From: Geosiphon pyriformis
Lineage: Eukaryota > Glomeromycota > Glomeromycetes > Archaeosporales > Geosiphonaceae
Reading direction: 5' to 3'
DNA length: 64,000 bases
Assembly: GCA_016748015.1 (NCBI GenBank)
Contig: JAAOMT010000040.1
Coordinates: 694,028-758,027, forward strand
Positions 26,227 to 37,080 of the stretch are shown piece by piece (positions within the stretch are counted from its first letter, which is position 1; each line of letters opens with the position of its first letter). Under the pieces are notes generated by a model. The model had not been told where the DNA came from. It made no database searches and saw nothing but the letters and a program-made list of their open reading frames with translations. Both the position numbers and the translations under genes were made by a program.

Positions 26227-27499
26227 CAGTCTGGTAAAAAAAATTGGAAATATAAAAATAATTACTATGTCTTAACTAATGTACCAAATTATATAAAACA
26301 ACTTTTATTAGAAAGTCAAATACTATCTAATTTTATTAAAAAAATTTAATAGGAAATTCTTTCACCATTTGTCTTAATTATTATTTTACAACACTTTTTC
26401 ATTGATCCTACTAACTTAATTAAGATAGATTTAGGAATATCTTGTCACTCTTCTCCCATAAATCTTTCTAATTCACTACAATTTTGAGGCATTCTTTTTT
26501 TTACATTTTTTTTAACAATAGCCCAAAGGTTTTCTATTGGGTTTAAGTCGAGACTATTAGATGGCCACTCCAACAAATCAGTTGTATTCTCAGCAATAAA
26601 CTCTTTAGCAAGTTTGCTAGTATGCTTGTGGTTATTATCTTGTTGGAATTGCCAATTATTCTTCAGCATTGCTTTAATTTTAGGTAAGTGGTTATGAAAA
26701 ATATCTATATAAAATTGAGCATTCATTATTTGAACAAAACAGAATAAACTAGTCTTTTTTTTTTCGTAGAAACTCCCACGTGAGAATTTTTGTTTGATCT
26801 TTAGGTATAGGACAAATTGGTCGAGTACCTTTATGTCAATGTTTTATCATATTTTGAAAAATTTGAAAAGATGTTTCATCAGTAAAAACTGTTCTTTTCC
26901 AATCATCGTTCAGGTGTTTTTGGCCCATTTTACACATTTTTACTTATGCTCTTTGGTTAGCATTGGAGTTGCTTTAGGAAGACTTTTTTTATAATTAAGG
27001 TTAGATAAATAGTTTTAAATAGTAACATGAGAAACATTTATTTCCTTCTTAGCCAACTTTATTGCTAAATATCAGACAAAACTGAGGAATCTTTACAAAT
27101 AATCTGCCCTAATACTTTTAAAGAATTTCCCATAATCTTTCTTGGCCGACTATTACTAATCACATGCTTTATTGTTTCTTTTTTTTTGAGTTTTTCGAGG
27201 ATATTATAGATTTTAGAAAGGAGTATATTCGTTTTATTTTGTATTTTTTTCGCCTTTTGTATTCCTTGCTTCCACAAATATAATATAACTTGCTCTTATA
27301 TTTTTTGCTTTGAAGTAAACATTTCAAAGACAAGTTTTAAAATAAACTATTAGTTAATATGCGAGAAAATGTTTTTAAAGCTCAGCCACTTACCTAATAT
27401 TCTGTTTTCATTTTTACCATCACAAAACTTATCAAAAAAGTTAAACCAAACGCAATCTTAGTAGATTCATATTTTTCTAATTTTTTTCTTATCAGATTG
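26227..27499 (-). mobile_element. Tc1/mariner element 2 (1273 bp) with terminal inverted repeats
   Basis: The left end begins CAGTCTGGTAAAAAAAATT and the right end, read on the complement, begins CAATCTGATAAGAAAAAAA, so the ends are imperfect inverted repeats. TA flanks both sides (26225-26226 and 27500-27501). The transposase runs on the minus strand. It differs from element 1 in its ends and protein and therefore belongs to another Tc1 subfamily. It is inserted in the LINE ORF1 fragment. Confidence 0.85.
26346..27322 (-). pseudogene. Tc1-type DDE transposase, nearly complete but interrupted
   Basis: Starts near 27322 (MFTSKQK) with a helix-turn-helix-like N-terminal part including NSRPRKI (about 27160), the typical basic linker. 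The C-terminal half is open at 26726-26445 and contains FQQDNNHKHTSK (second Asp) and EWPSNSLDLNPIENLW (Glu), the DD34E signature. The last part, after a TGA in place of Trp, reads IPKSILIKLVGSM, which matches the usual Tc1 C-terminus. A handful of stops and frame changes inactivate it. Confidence 0.78.
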
Positions 27500-27839
27500 T
27501 ATCTGACTTTATTATAATTAATAAAAAATCTATTAATTATATAAGTTTTTTTATTAGTCTTTTTTAACAAATCTTTAAGATTATATATTATGTATTTATA
27601 AACAAAATAAACAACATAATCTTATACAGATTTTTTGTGTTTAAGTCAATCTATTTAAATTTGTTTTAATAATATGTACAGAATACTTGCCAATTAAAAA
27701 TATTTTTTTAAAAGCCAACAAATTAGTCTGAATTAATTTGGTAAATTTTATTATAATCTTTTATTACAGACTTATTAATTATAACTTGATTAATATTACT
27801 GTTTTAAACTTAAATAAAATTAAAACAATATTTTTTAGA

Positions 27840-28260
27840 ATATTATTACTTATAAAATAATCAAGAAAAATAATTAATAATTAAATATAACATAAATTAG
27901 CTAATTATATATTAGATAACATAATACCAAAAATTTTAAAAATACTATTAAGAATATCAAAATTTTTAAAAATACCAAAATTTCAACTATAATTTAAAAA
28001 AATATAGAAATCATTAAAAATTTCAGAAATCTCCTATTACACCAATTTATATATATATAATAATAGTATTAAAAGCATAAAAAATAACAATCCTTTTATT
28101 AAATTTTTTTCAAATAATTTAATAATTAAAAATCTAATATTTAAAATGAAATTTACTTTGAATAAAATTACAATAAGTTATTTACTATCCAAATTTTATG
28201 AATTAATATTGATTTTATTGAAAATTACTTATTTTAATTAATATTAATAGCATTTATTCA
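27840..28260 (+). repeat. LTR-like direct repeat, copy 1
   Basis: Shares ordered segments with 28505-28900, for example TTACTTATAAAATAAT, TAAATATAACATAAATTAGC, ATATATATAATAATAGTATT and AAAAGCA. Spacing is similar and copies are in the same orientation. Probably tandem or nested LTRs of an old retrotransposon. Confidence 0.5.
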
Positions 28261-28504
28261 AAAATTCTAACAATATCAAAATATTAATTTGTTATTTTAT
28301 TATTTCTTTTTTTTTTACTTTTTTGTTTTATTTGTTTTATTGTTTCTATTAATTAATTAAGAAAAAACATTAAGATTACAATATTAAAAATTGTTTGATA
28401 AAAAATGCAAAAATAACCATAAAATTAATTTATTGATATATTAAATTGTTTACCAAAAAGATAAAAAATATTAATATAAACTAATTATTATGCCAATAAA
28501 GTTA

Positions 28505-28900
28505 AATATTAATATTACTTATAAAATAATATAAGAAACTAATTAATAGTTAAATATAACATAAATTAGCCAATTATATATTAAGAATTAGTAGATAATA
28601 TAACAACAAAAATTCTAAAAATATTAGCAAAAATGTTAAAAATTCTAGTAATGACTTAGAAAAAGTATAAAAATTATTAAAAATTCTAAAAATTTTGTAT
28701 TATAAAAATTTATATATATATAATAATAGTATTAAAAGCAGAAAAATAACAATTTTTTTATAAATAACTTTAACAATTAGAACTTAATATTTAAAATAAA
28801 ATTTTTCTTAATAAATTACTAATCAATTATTTACTATCAAAATTTTATAAATTAATATTCATTTTATTAAAATTACTACCAACCAATACTAACTATATTT
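28505..28900 (+). repeat. LTR-like direct repeat, copy 2
   Basis: Second copy of the 27840-28260 repeat. Differences are mainly small indels and A/T substitutions. No coding sequence lies between the copies (about 250 bp). Confidence 0.5.
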
Positions 28901-29798
28901 ATCTAATAATACTAAAACAATAACTCTTAATTATGATTATTAATAAAATATTAGTTTTATATTTTATTATTTTTTTTGTTTGTTTTATTCTTTTACTATT
29001 TAATTAAGAAAAAAATTATTTTTTACAACCAAAATAAAATCAAGTATTACAATTAATATAATTATAACAAAGATAATATAAATAATAAAAAATTAGATTA
29101 AAGTTAATATCTTGTTTTTTATAAAAAAAATAAACTTTAAATTAAAAACATTATTTTAAAAAACAAAAAAAAATACTTTAAAAAGATTGCTTATTTACAT
29201 TTTGGTTATTTAAATAATAATAAAAAATGAATTTTATTATTAACTTTTTATTAAAAATTTTAAAATTTTTTATAATAATAACAATTATATTATAACTAAT
29301 TTTATTTAATTGCTTAAAAAGAAACTTTTATTAAAACTAAAAAAAAGAGTTAAAGATTGCTTAATATTTATACTAAAAAAATATTTTAAAGAAATACTAA
29401 TTAGCAGATTTTATTTATAAAAAAGCTTTTTAAATATTAAAGTTGGTAAAAATAATAAAATAAAAAAAATTTTTTTCATTTTTTATTTTAGTAACAAAAA
29501 GAAATTATAAGTTGCATAATATCAATAAAATTATTTATGTAATTTATTTTAGATTAATGTATTGTTTTTAAACCAGAGACAAGATTCCAAAAAGATTTCT
29601 TACCATATTTTGATTAATAATCTTAAATAAATAACAGATTTATTATTTTTAAGTACAATTTTACCAAAAAAAACACAAAAAACTTTCTCTCTTACCTCCA
29701 CAAACCCTCAAAAAGTGCTTTTCTGATAAAAAAGTTTTTTTTATTTTTATTTCTCTTATTAGTATTTCACAATTTCTCTTTCTAATAACCCATTTTTC
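28901..29798. other. AT-rich sequence upstream of the young LINE
   Basis: No gene is visible. The last 150-250 bp may be the LINE 5' untranslated region, since composition changes near 29540-29700, but I could not place the element's exact 5' end or a target-site duplication. Confidence 0.4.
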
Positions 29799-29828
29799 GT
29801 GGATCTGGAGGCTGCCTTTAGTAGCAAC

Positions 29829-31683
29829 ATGTCTAAAAAAAAGGCACCAAAGGGTGCTTTTCATGGTCTTGCTGGTGGTTCCTTCTCACAGAAGAAGAAA
29901 GTTGTGCTTGAGAATGTCAAACACTCAGGTAATAAAAAGGATATTTCTCTAAACAGATCTGAGCTTGGTAACAATGTGTACTCTGATGTGGATAGTGTGT
30001 CTGGTGATGAAAAAAGTACTAATATGACCAGCATTAATGTTGGGTTTCTTCTGGATTCTGCCGCCAATACTCTTAAAGCCAAGCGTGTCAATACTGGTGC
30101 TGTTTTTGGTTTACCTCTTGGTTCTCCTAATTTTGTCATGAATGATGATGAGGATGTCTCTTTTCCTTCTCATCTTTCAATCTCTCTGAAAAAGAAATGG
30201 ATTGACCCTAAAATTGTTAAGACCCAGGTTGAGGTGTTGGTTAAGAAATCATTTGCTTTGGACATTAATCTTTCAGCTGTAGAAGAGAAATCGGCTACAT
30301 TAAAAACTCAGTTCATCAGAAAATTGTTTTCAAAAATCAATGATTTTGGGGGGGCCACTACCTTCTCAAAATTTGAAGGGATCATCCGATCAACGTTTAC
30401 TTCTGAAGAAAGCTGTATCATTGGCTGAACAAGAAGAGATCGTCGTAAACAATGATGTGAGGAAACAAGGAATTCATTCAGATTAAACCATAGTAATAAA
30501 AGAAATTCCCATGGATACACCAAAGGGAATGATTGTTGCAGCTCTTTCTGAGTTTGGTCAAGTGGTGTCGATTTAATTGCAACTCATTGGGCTGTGACAG
30601 AAGGCTGTAGTGGAGTTTGCTGAATCAAGTCAAGCAGATCTACTGGCAGCTAGGTGGTCATTCTTGATCGGAAAAGATTCAGTGCACATGGCCAAAGCTG
30701 TGGGAGATTGTGAGACATAGGCATCAAAGAATTGGTTCAGAGTGCTTTTGTTTACTTTGCCTGTGAGTACAACTGCGCATGATCTTGGAAATCTTTTGGA
30801 AGGGGCTGGTGGGAAGATGTGTATCATTAATTGGTCATTGAAAAGTGGCAATAGGACTTGCTGTGCTGTGGTTGGCTTTGAGTCTGATAAAATATTGGAG
30901 TCGGCTTTTCACACGGTTCCAATTCTTGGTAGAGTAAAGCTTTCTTGGGCTAGATTGGGTCTTGTTCAGTGTGATAGGTGTGGGAAGCTTGGTTATTCAG
31001 TTTTGGAGTGTGATGTTGAAATTGCTTCCACTCCCAAGCCTCCAAAATCATTTATAAAGTGGGTCACTTTGGATGAGAATTGCCTCCAACTTGCCAAGTT
31101 GTATGTAAAAAAGAGTGTTCCCATTTTTTGCCCAGCTGCCTTTGGTGGTAAATCATGAGCTCAAGTTATTTCTTCTGCATCTATGTCTTCTGGTTTTTCT
31201 GTTGGTTTTGAATTGAGTCTCTCTTCTTCTGGTGGTTTGCTTTTTTCTACTTTTTCACTTAACTCTGCTTTAAATGAACACTTGTCGTCTTTGGAATGAT
31301 CTTTGGGGCTCCTGTCAGACCAAGTATCATGTATACTAAAATGCCTAGATGGTATCAGGTTGGTGCCTTTGGTGCCTGTTTCAGATGATACTCCAGCTGT
31401 GTCTGTCTCTTAACTTTTTGCTTCAGTACTGTTTGTGGTTGCAAATTCAAATTCTCTTTCTAATATGGTCTTGGATAGTCCAGATAGTCTTTCTAATACC
31501 CTCCTTCCTATTGCTACTGATAGTCCAGCTCTTGGCTCAAGCAGTTCTAAGGTCTTAACTTCCAAGTTGGACAGTCTTAAATCTAAATTTGTGGCTCTGG
31601 AAGTTTTGGTAAATTCTATTTTGGTGAAGTTTGATCAGTTGTTTGCTGGCTCAGGATCGTCATTGTTCTTCAAGTCTCAATGA
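29829..31683 (+). pseudogene. LINE ORF1 (nucleic-acid-binding protein), inactivated
   Basis: Starts at the ATG at 29829 (MSKKKAPKGAF), after a short in-frame upstream stretch. The frame is intact to about 30405, where a frame change occurs. It then shows VIKEIPMDTP, KAVVEFAES, FLIGKDSV and an intact stretch from 30742 with a CCHC knuckle (C-D-R-C, then G-Y, then E-C) at about 30968-31012, and ends near 31683 after KLDSLKSKFVALE. In-frame stops near 30484, 30574 and 30715 fall partly where Trp codons are expected (TGA, TAG). ORF1 proteins bind the element RNA and help retrotransposition; this copy cannot make a full protein. Confidence 0.8.
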
Positions 31684-31706
31684 ACAGTTTGGTTTGAAAA
31701 GTTGCA

Positions 31707-34700
31707 ATGTGTAATATTAGGGGAATGAACAATCCTGCAAAATAGGATGATATTATTTGTTGGCATAAAGAAATGAACAATGTGATTTCAATTATTACTG
31801 AAACTAAGTTAAAAGATAAAGTCCATCCTTGGATCATGGACAAGTTTGATGGCATTCGGGTTTTTATTTCTGGTTTGGAATCTGGTCATCTGGGTTCCAG
31901 GTTTGTAATTATTATAAGCAATTTTTTGGCTCAGCATGTATGCAAGGTTTTGGATATTCTTGGCCGGCTTCTTTCTCTTAGGCTCCTTTTCAAAAATAAT
32001 CTTTCTGTGTCAGTTTTGGGGCTGTATACTGGAGCTTCTCTGGTAGTTTGTTTCTTTCAGGCAGATAATGTTAATTCTCTGATTGCAAAGGCAGTGAATG
32101 AGTCCTCTTTTGTCATTCTGAGTGGCGATTTCAATGAAGATAGTTCTCACAAAAGTGCAAGTTTCAAAAAATGTTTTGATTTAAGTTTGGTTAACTTCTT
32201 AGGTGGGAGCTCATATGGAAAAGAAGCTACGTGGAACAATTTTCGGGGAGTTGCCAAAACTATTGACTGTGTGTTTGTGTCGTCGAATCTTGTTAATGTG
32301 ATTTTAGATCATAATGTGGCTGGCATTGAGGAGTTTTTTGATACTAATCATAGCACTGTTTTTGTTTCTGTGGGTCTTGGTGGTTTGCTGGATGTGCAAT
32401 TAAACTTATTATGTAAACAAGCCAACAGAGATCATTGAAAGTTTGATGTTAATAATGCTAATAGGGTGAAATGATGCAAATTTAAAGATGCAACAGCTGC
32501 TAATGCTGCTATGCTTTCAGATGACTTTGCTGTGGCTAAGAAATTCTCAGATATGGATTCAATGTAAGACATTGTTCGCAAAATTTTGGTTCTGTTGGCT
32601 GTTGGGACATTCAAAAAGAAGTGGTTTAAGGGTTTTGATTGTGTTTTTACCAAGATGTCTTCTAAGTTCTATAAGCTGAAGCTTCTGGTTTCCAAGCTGG
32701 TAAAGGCTTCTTGTGAGTCATCTAGTGACAATTTTGAGCGATTATTGGAAGCATGAATCAAAATTGACCCTGATAGTGCTACAGTAACTTATTCTTTTTT
32801 TCTCTCAGATTTTAATTTTGATGCTGTCTGTTCTTTATTGGCTAAGGCTAGAAAATTTTACTGTTCCTCTAAGCTGCTGAAGTCCAGGCATGCTGAGGAA
32901 TCTCAAATTAAACAAGCTATTGATAGAAGAATGGAGGGTTTTGAATTAGATAAAGGTCATACTATCAGGAGTGTTTTGGAGCGACCCTTTCGAAAAGTGG
33001 TTTTGGATCATCTGGTGGTTGACGAAGAGTTGATCTTGGAGCCTGAATTGGTTAAATCTAAGGTGGATGAAATTATGGAGAGTTGGACTAGGAAGCATGC
33101 AGTGGTCTTTGACATCTCTAATAATTGGGCTTAACAATATTTGCCTTTAAGTTATGTTTTTGACAAAGCCTTTTCTGATGTGATGGGTTTGATTGATTTT
33201 GATGAAATGTCTACTGTCATTTCGAATTTGCCTAATAGAAAAGCGGCTGGTCTTTTTGGCATCTCAAATAAGTTGTAGAAACATTGTGATAAATCGGTTT
33301 TGGATATGCTTTTGGTGCTCTTAAATTTCTGTTTGGCTCATGAATCAGTGCTTGGGCCTTGGAAGAAAGCATAGGTCTCTATGATTCCCAAACCTTATGA
33401 ATGGAAGGGCATTCTTACGAATACTTGTCCTATTGCTTTGATTGAAACAGCTTGCAAAGTTCTCTCCAAGATTCTTTCCGATAAGATCCCTCTAGCTTGC
33501 AGCAATTTTGACATTCTTTGTGGTGACAATTTCTCAGTTTTAAGAGGTACTTCAACTCATTCCCCTATTTTCACTGTGGGTTTGGTAGTTGAGAATGCTT
33601 TGGAAAAGAACCAAGAGCTTTGGTTGGTTTTGCAGAACATGTGAAAAGCATATGATTCTGTTGGATGGGAGCACCTTGAGAAAAGTTTAGTTAGAATCAA
33701 GATGTGTAGCAAGTTTATTTGTTTCTTTGGAAGTATTTATAGAGGTTGCACAAATCAGGTTATGACTGATTTTGGGCTAACTGATGAGTATCAGGTGCAT
33801 GATAGTTTGGATCAAGGAGAGATCTTCTCTCTCCTCCTTTGGCACATATTTTACGATTCTCTTCTATGTGAAGTCAAATGACAGGAAAGTATGTGCGAAT
33901 ACAGATTAAACTTTTATTTCATCTTTAAGACTGGTCATGCTGAATCTAGGGCTGGACATTCTTTCTTTTTCGCTGTCGGTGCCTTTGTGGATGATACAAT
34001 CTGAATTGGCAGCAGTCAGGTTGCCACTTAGCATATTCTTAATATGGCCAGTGAGTTTTTTCAGATAAATGATATATCTATTAATATTGATAAGACAGTT
34101 GCCATTCCAATCAATTGCCGAATCAATGCTCTATCTCTTTTCATTAGTGGTTCTCCAATCTCTATTGCTAAAAAAGGCAAATCTCATCATTATCTGGGTA
34201 TTTTTCTGTCTACTAAAGGTCTTTCTAAACCAAGTTTGGCCAAAGCTCACACAGATGTTAGATTTTTTACCAATCTTGTGCTGAAAAAGACCATTTCAGA
34301 TAAACAGTTTTTTTATTTGGTTTCCTCAGTTCTTTATTCTATTGTTTGTTACAGAACTCAGTTCAGTTTTGTTCTCTTAAGTGTGTGTAACAAGTGGGAT
34401 ACTTTGATTTGTAAGGGTTTGAAATCGACATCTGGCCTGCCTCTTGACTTCTCCAATAATGCGTTTCATCATCCTTACTTGTATAGTTTTAAAACTTTTG
34501 AACAAATTCAGGCTAAAAGCAAGCTAGCTTCGATTGTAAGCTTTGCGAATTCTGTTGGTATTTTGGGTCGTCTATTCTCTCACAGGGCACATGATTTACA
34601 AGTTCTCAGTTGGCATCCACTACATTCTTTGTGTTTTTTTATTCATGTTAAAATACCCTTTTTAAACAATTTCCTGGCTGGCATAGTTCGTGTTTTCCTC

Positions 34701-36365
34701 GATTATAATTTGTTTTTTAGCAATTCTATGGCCAGTGCTTTTCGTTTCTGGAATAGGACCCTCTTGTTAAGTGTTTTTGGTGAATCATGTTTCGTCAGTT
34801 GTCAGTTGTCACTATAACACTATGATATTGTTTTTGTGGAACAGCTTTTTTGTCATAATGGCTCAATTTTTGATTGGCATACCTTCAAATGGTGAAAGAG
34901 ATTAGACCTCTGTGGTTCCATTCCTTGCTGGTTTGATTTCACTGTTGATTTTCTTAGGCACTTGGCTTTGTTTTCTTCATCCTCTTATGTTGTGGACAAT
35001 CTTGGACTTTTGAATATTTTGAAATCTAGTCAGTTTGACATGGTTTGCAATAATCTGCTTAGTGTGGAAGCTAATAGTCTCTCTGTATACACAGATGGTT
35101 TTGTGGCTGGTCTGGGGACTACTGGCATGAAAGCTGGAGCTGCAGTCTTTTTTGAGAATGTTGGTATGGGTCTGGGAATTGAAGTTTCTGGTTTGGTTTC
35201 TTCAACTCTGGTGGAATTGCAAGCCATTGCCTTGGCTCTTGAGTGTGTTTTCCCTTCTAGTTCAGTCAATTTATTTTCTGATAGTTAAGCTGCCTTGAAT
35301 GCATGCAAACCGGAATTGGTTTTGGTACATTCAGATTTTCGTAATTGTTACTGAATTGAGCATTGTTACATAAAGAACATTATTCAGACTAAAAACTTGA
35401 ATGTTGTCTGGTGTAAAGTGAAAGGTCATTCTGGTGTTTTAGACAATGATGTCACAGATATGCTTACAATTCAGCTTCTTCTTCTGAATGTTTTCTTTTT
35501 CTTTGTCTTAAAGAACATTTTATCTTGGCTGATGGCTGTGTCGTTTCCAGTAATACTAGGCATTTTGCTCGTGATATCTTTCGGTCTATTCATCATGCGC
35601 ATTGGGAAGTTAGTTCTGGTTTAAGGGTTGTTGTAGATAATTTGTTGGCTGATATAGATTGGTACAGGTCTTCTCTTGTGTGGCATCCCAACTTACACAT
35701 GGCTGCTGGTTTTACAAGCAAATACACTGCTAGTGCTCACTCATATTTTATGAAGGCTCTATATTATTAGTTGTCAGTTGCTGTTTGTAAACATCTTTAT
35801 GACAAGTGTTACCCTAGTGTAGTGTGTCTTTTTTGTGGTAATGTTAAGATTTCTGATCATGTGTTTATATGCATTTCTGATATGGCTGTTCATGCTCATT
35901 TATTGGATTCTCATGCAGCTATCTGAAAGTCTCTCTCTGGTCTTATGTGGTCTTTTTTATGTCTTATGCAGTTAATGTCGCCTGGTGCTTCCAATGGGGT
36001 GGTGTTTACTGCTCTCTGTAAAGGTGTTGTTTTCAATGATTGGTTCCTAGAAGCTGTTTCCATTTTTGGTGATTCTAAGATTGCAGGCCATTTGGTGATC
36101 GATTTTGTGTAGAACTTTTGTCTAGCTTTTAGAGAAAGTTTGGTTGGTCTGTGCTAAGCATCGCATTCTTATAAAGAAAAATAGATTGATTCCGAAGAAT
36201 GGTTCTATGTCTGTTTTTGTGTCTGGGTTTTCTACTACTTTTTCTGCTAGTGTGGTTAAGTTATTAAGTATATCTGAAGCTTTTGGTATTAGTTCTGGGT
36301 TGTGTAAAACTTGTTTGTTTTTTTCTGGCATAGGGAATCTAGTTTCTGTTCATATAGACATTTAG
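31707..36365 (+). pseudogene. LINE ORF2: endonuclease, reverse transcriptase, RNase H, inactivated
   Basis: Starts near the ATG at 31707 (MCNIRGMNNP). The endonuclease part shows ITETK, LSGDFNED and TIDCVFVSS, followed by DTNHS (31773-32438). The reverse-transcriptase part shows MIPKPYEWKG, LTNTCPIALIE, GTSTHSPIF and the catalytic AFVDDT at about 33979-33996. The RNase H part shows VYTDGF, ELQAIALALE and LFSDS (35080-35285) and KVKGHSGV near 35415. The last frame ends at 36365. Many stops replace Trp or Arg/Gln, for example at 33276, 33372, 33642 and 34000, the pattern expected of C-to-T/G-to-A mutation. The catalytic Asp pairs are still present, so decay is recent. Confidence 0.83.
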
Positions 36366-36503
36366 TGTTGTCCTGATTGGCCTGAGTGGCTGGTCACGTG
36401 TAAAAAAAGCATGATTCACACTTAGTTTAGATTATTTAGTTTGATGTATTGTACTAAGTATTGTTTGGATCTCGCTCATTAAAACATAAAAAAAAAAAAA
36501 ATA

Positions 36504-36759
36504 ATCTTTAAATTCTGTATAATAAGTTAATGATTAACAAAGTAAACTGCTAAAGTTTTCAAGCATTAGATCAAAAAAAATTGATAGTGTGTTCTTTGAA
36601 CAAACACTTTATAAGCACTCATTCGTGTAAAAATTTCATGTATGGTATCATAAACATAAGCTTTACAATTCTGATGATAAATAAAAGTGGACATAAGATA
36701 TATTAGTAAACAAGATTTGAATTATGTGATTGGTACTCTCTTAGACACCAATGATAATA
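36504..36759. other. short spacer after the LINE
   Basis: Begins just after the poly(A) end of the LINE. It leads into a Tc1-like fragment and may contain the rest of its 5' half, but nothing is clear enough to call. Confidence 0.4.
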
Positions 36760-37080
36760 ATCCCTAAAGAAGCAATATACCAGAAAGATAACACTTCAAT
36801 TCATGAGTGCAGGCTTTGAAAGAACTCCAAAATAATCTTGGAATTGTTGCTTTGAAATGGCCTCCGCAATAGCCAAATCTTAGTCTAATAGAAAATATGT
36901 GAAGGGAAGTTAAAAATTCGATTTAGCAAAAGAACCAGAAGCCATAACAGAAGCTAACTTGAAAGCAGGTAGTCTTTATTGCATGGAATGCTATTCCATT
37001 AGAGACAATTATGATTTGAGTTATCATTATCAATCTCGAGAAAATCATCCTAATTCTGTGTGACCTGTTTGTACACATGT
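36760..37080 (+). pseudogene. Tc1-like transposase C-terminal fragment (third subfamily)
   Basis: With stops ignored, the plus strand reads a decayed DNTSIHE stretch and then LKWPPQ, stop, PNLSLIENM, the conserved W-P-P-Q-S-P-D-L-x-P-I-E-N block of Tc1 transposases. The E of IEN is the catalytic Glu. Further on it reads WNAIPLE, the expected C-terminal helix. Several stops, including TGA in place of the Trp of ENMW, show that it is dead. Ends and inverted repeats were not found. Confidence 0.65.

Larger units (their letters stand above)
25900..27838 (-). mobile_element. decayed LINE ORF1 fragment split by Tc1 element 2
   Basis: On the complement, 25970-26226 and 27500-27838 align base by base with the ORF1 region of the younger LINE (about 30540-31160). 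Nearly all differences are C-to-T or G-to-A, for example CACACTCCAAAACTGAATAA against CACATTCAATTTCAAAAGAA. The junction corresponds to a TA at 30888-30889 in the younger copy. On the right the similarity stops at about 27838, where an LTR-like repeat begins. The left limit is approximate. No open frame remains. Confidence 0.65.
29799..36503 (+). mobile_element. relatively young LINE (non-LTR retrotransposon, RNase H-containing)
   Basis: The two-ORF organisation is clear: ORF1 with a CCHC knuckle, then ORF2 with AP-type endonuclease, reverse transcriptase and RNase H. The element ends in a poly(A) run at about 36487-36501. Base composition is far less AT-rich than the flanks, which marks it as a recent arrival compared with the other elements. 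It matches, from memory, a LINE family that is very common in Rhizophagus proteomes. Single stops and small frame changes inactivate both ORFs. The 5' limit given is where coding similarity begins, not the element's true end. Confidence 0.85.

Noticed and set aside
29610-36520. Short target-site duplication around the young LINE (ATAATCTT-type match near 29615 and 36502)
   Set aside because: The match is short and A/T-rich, with a one-base difference, and the 5' end of the element is not fixed.
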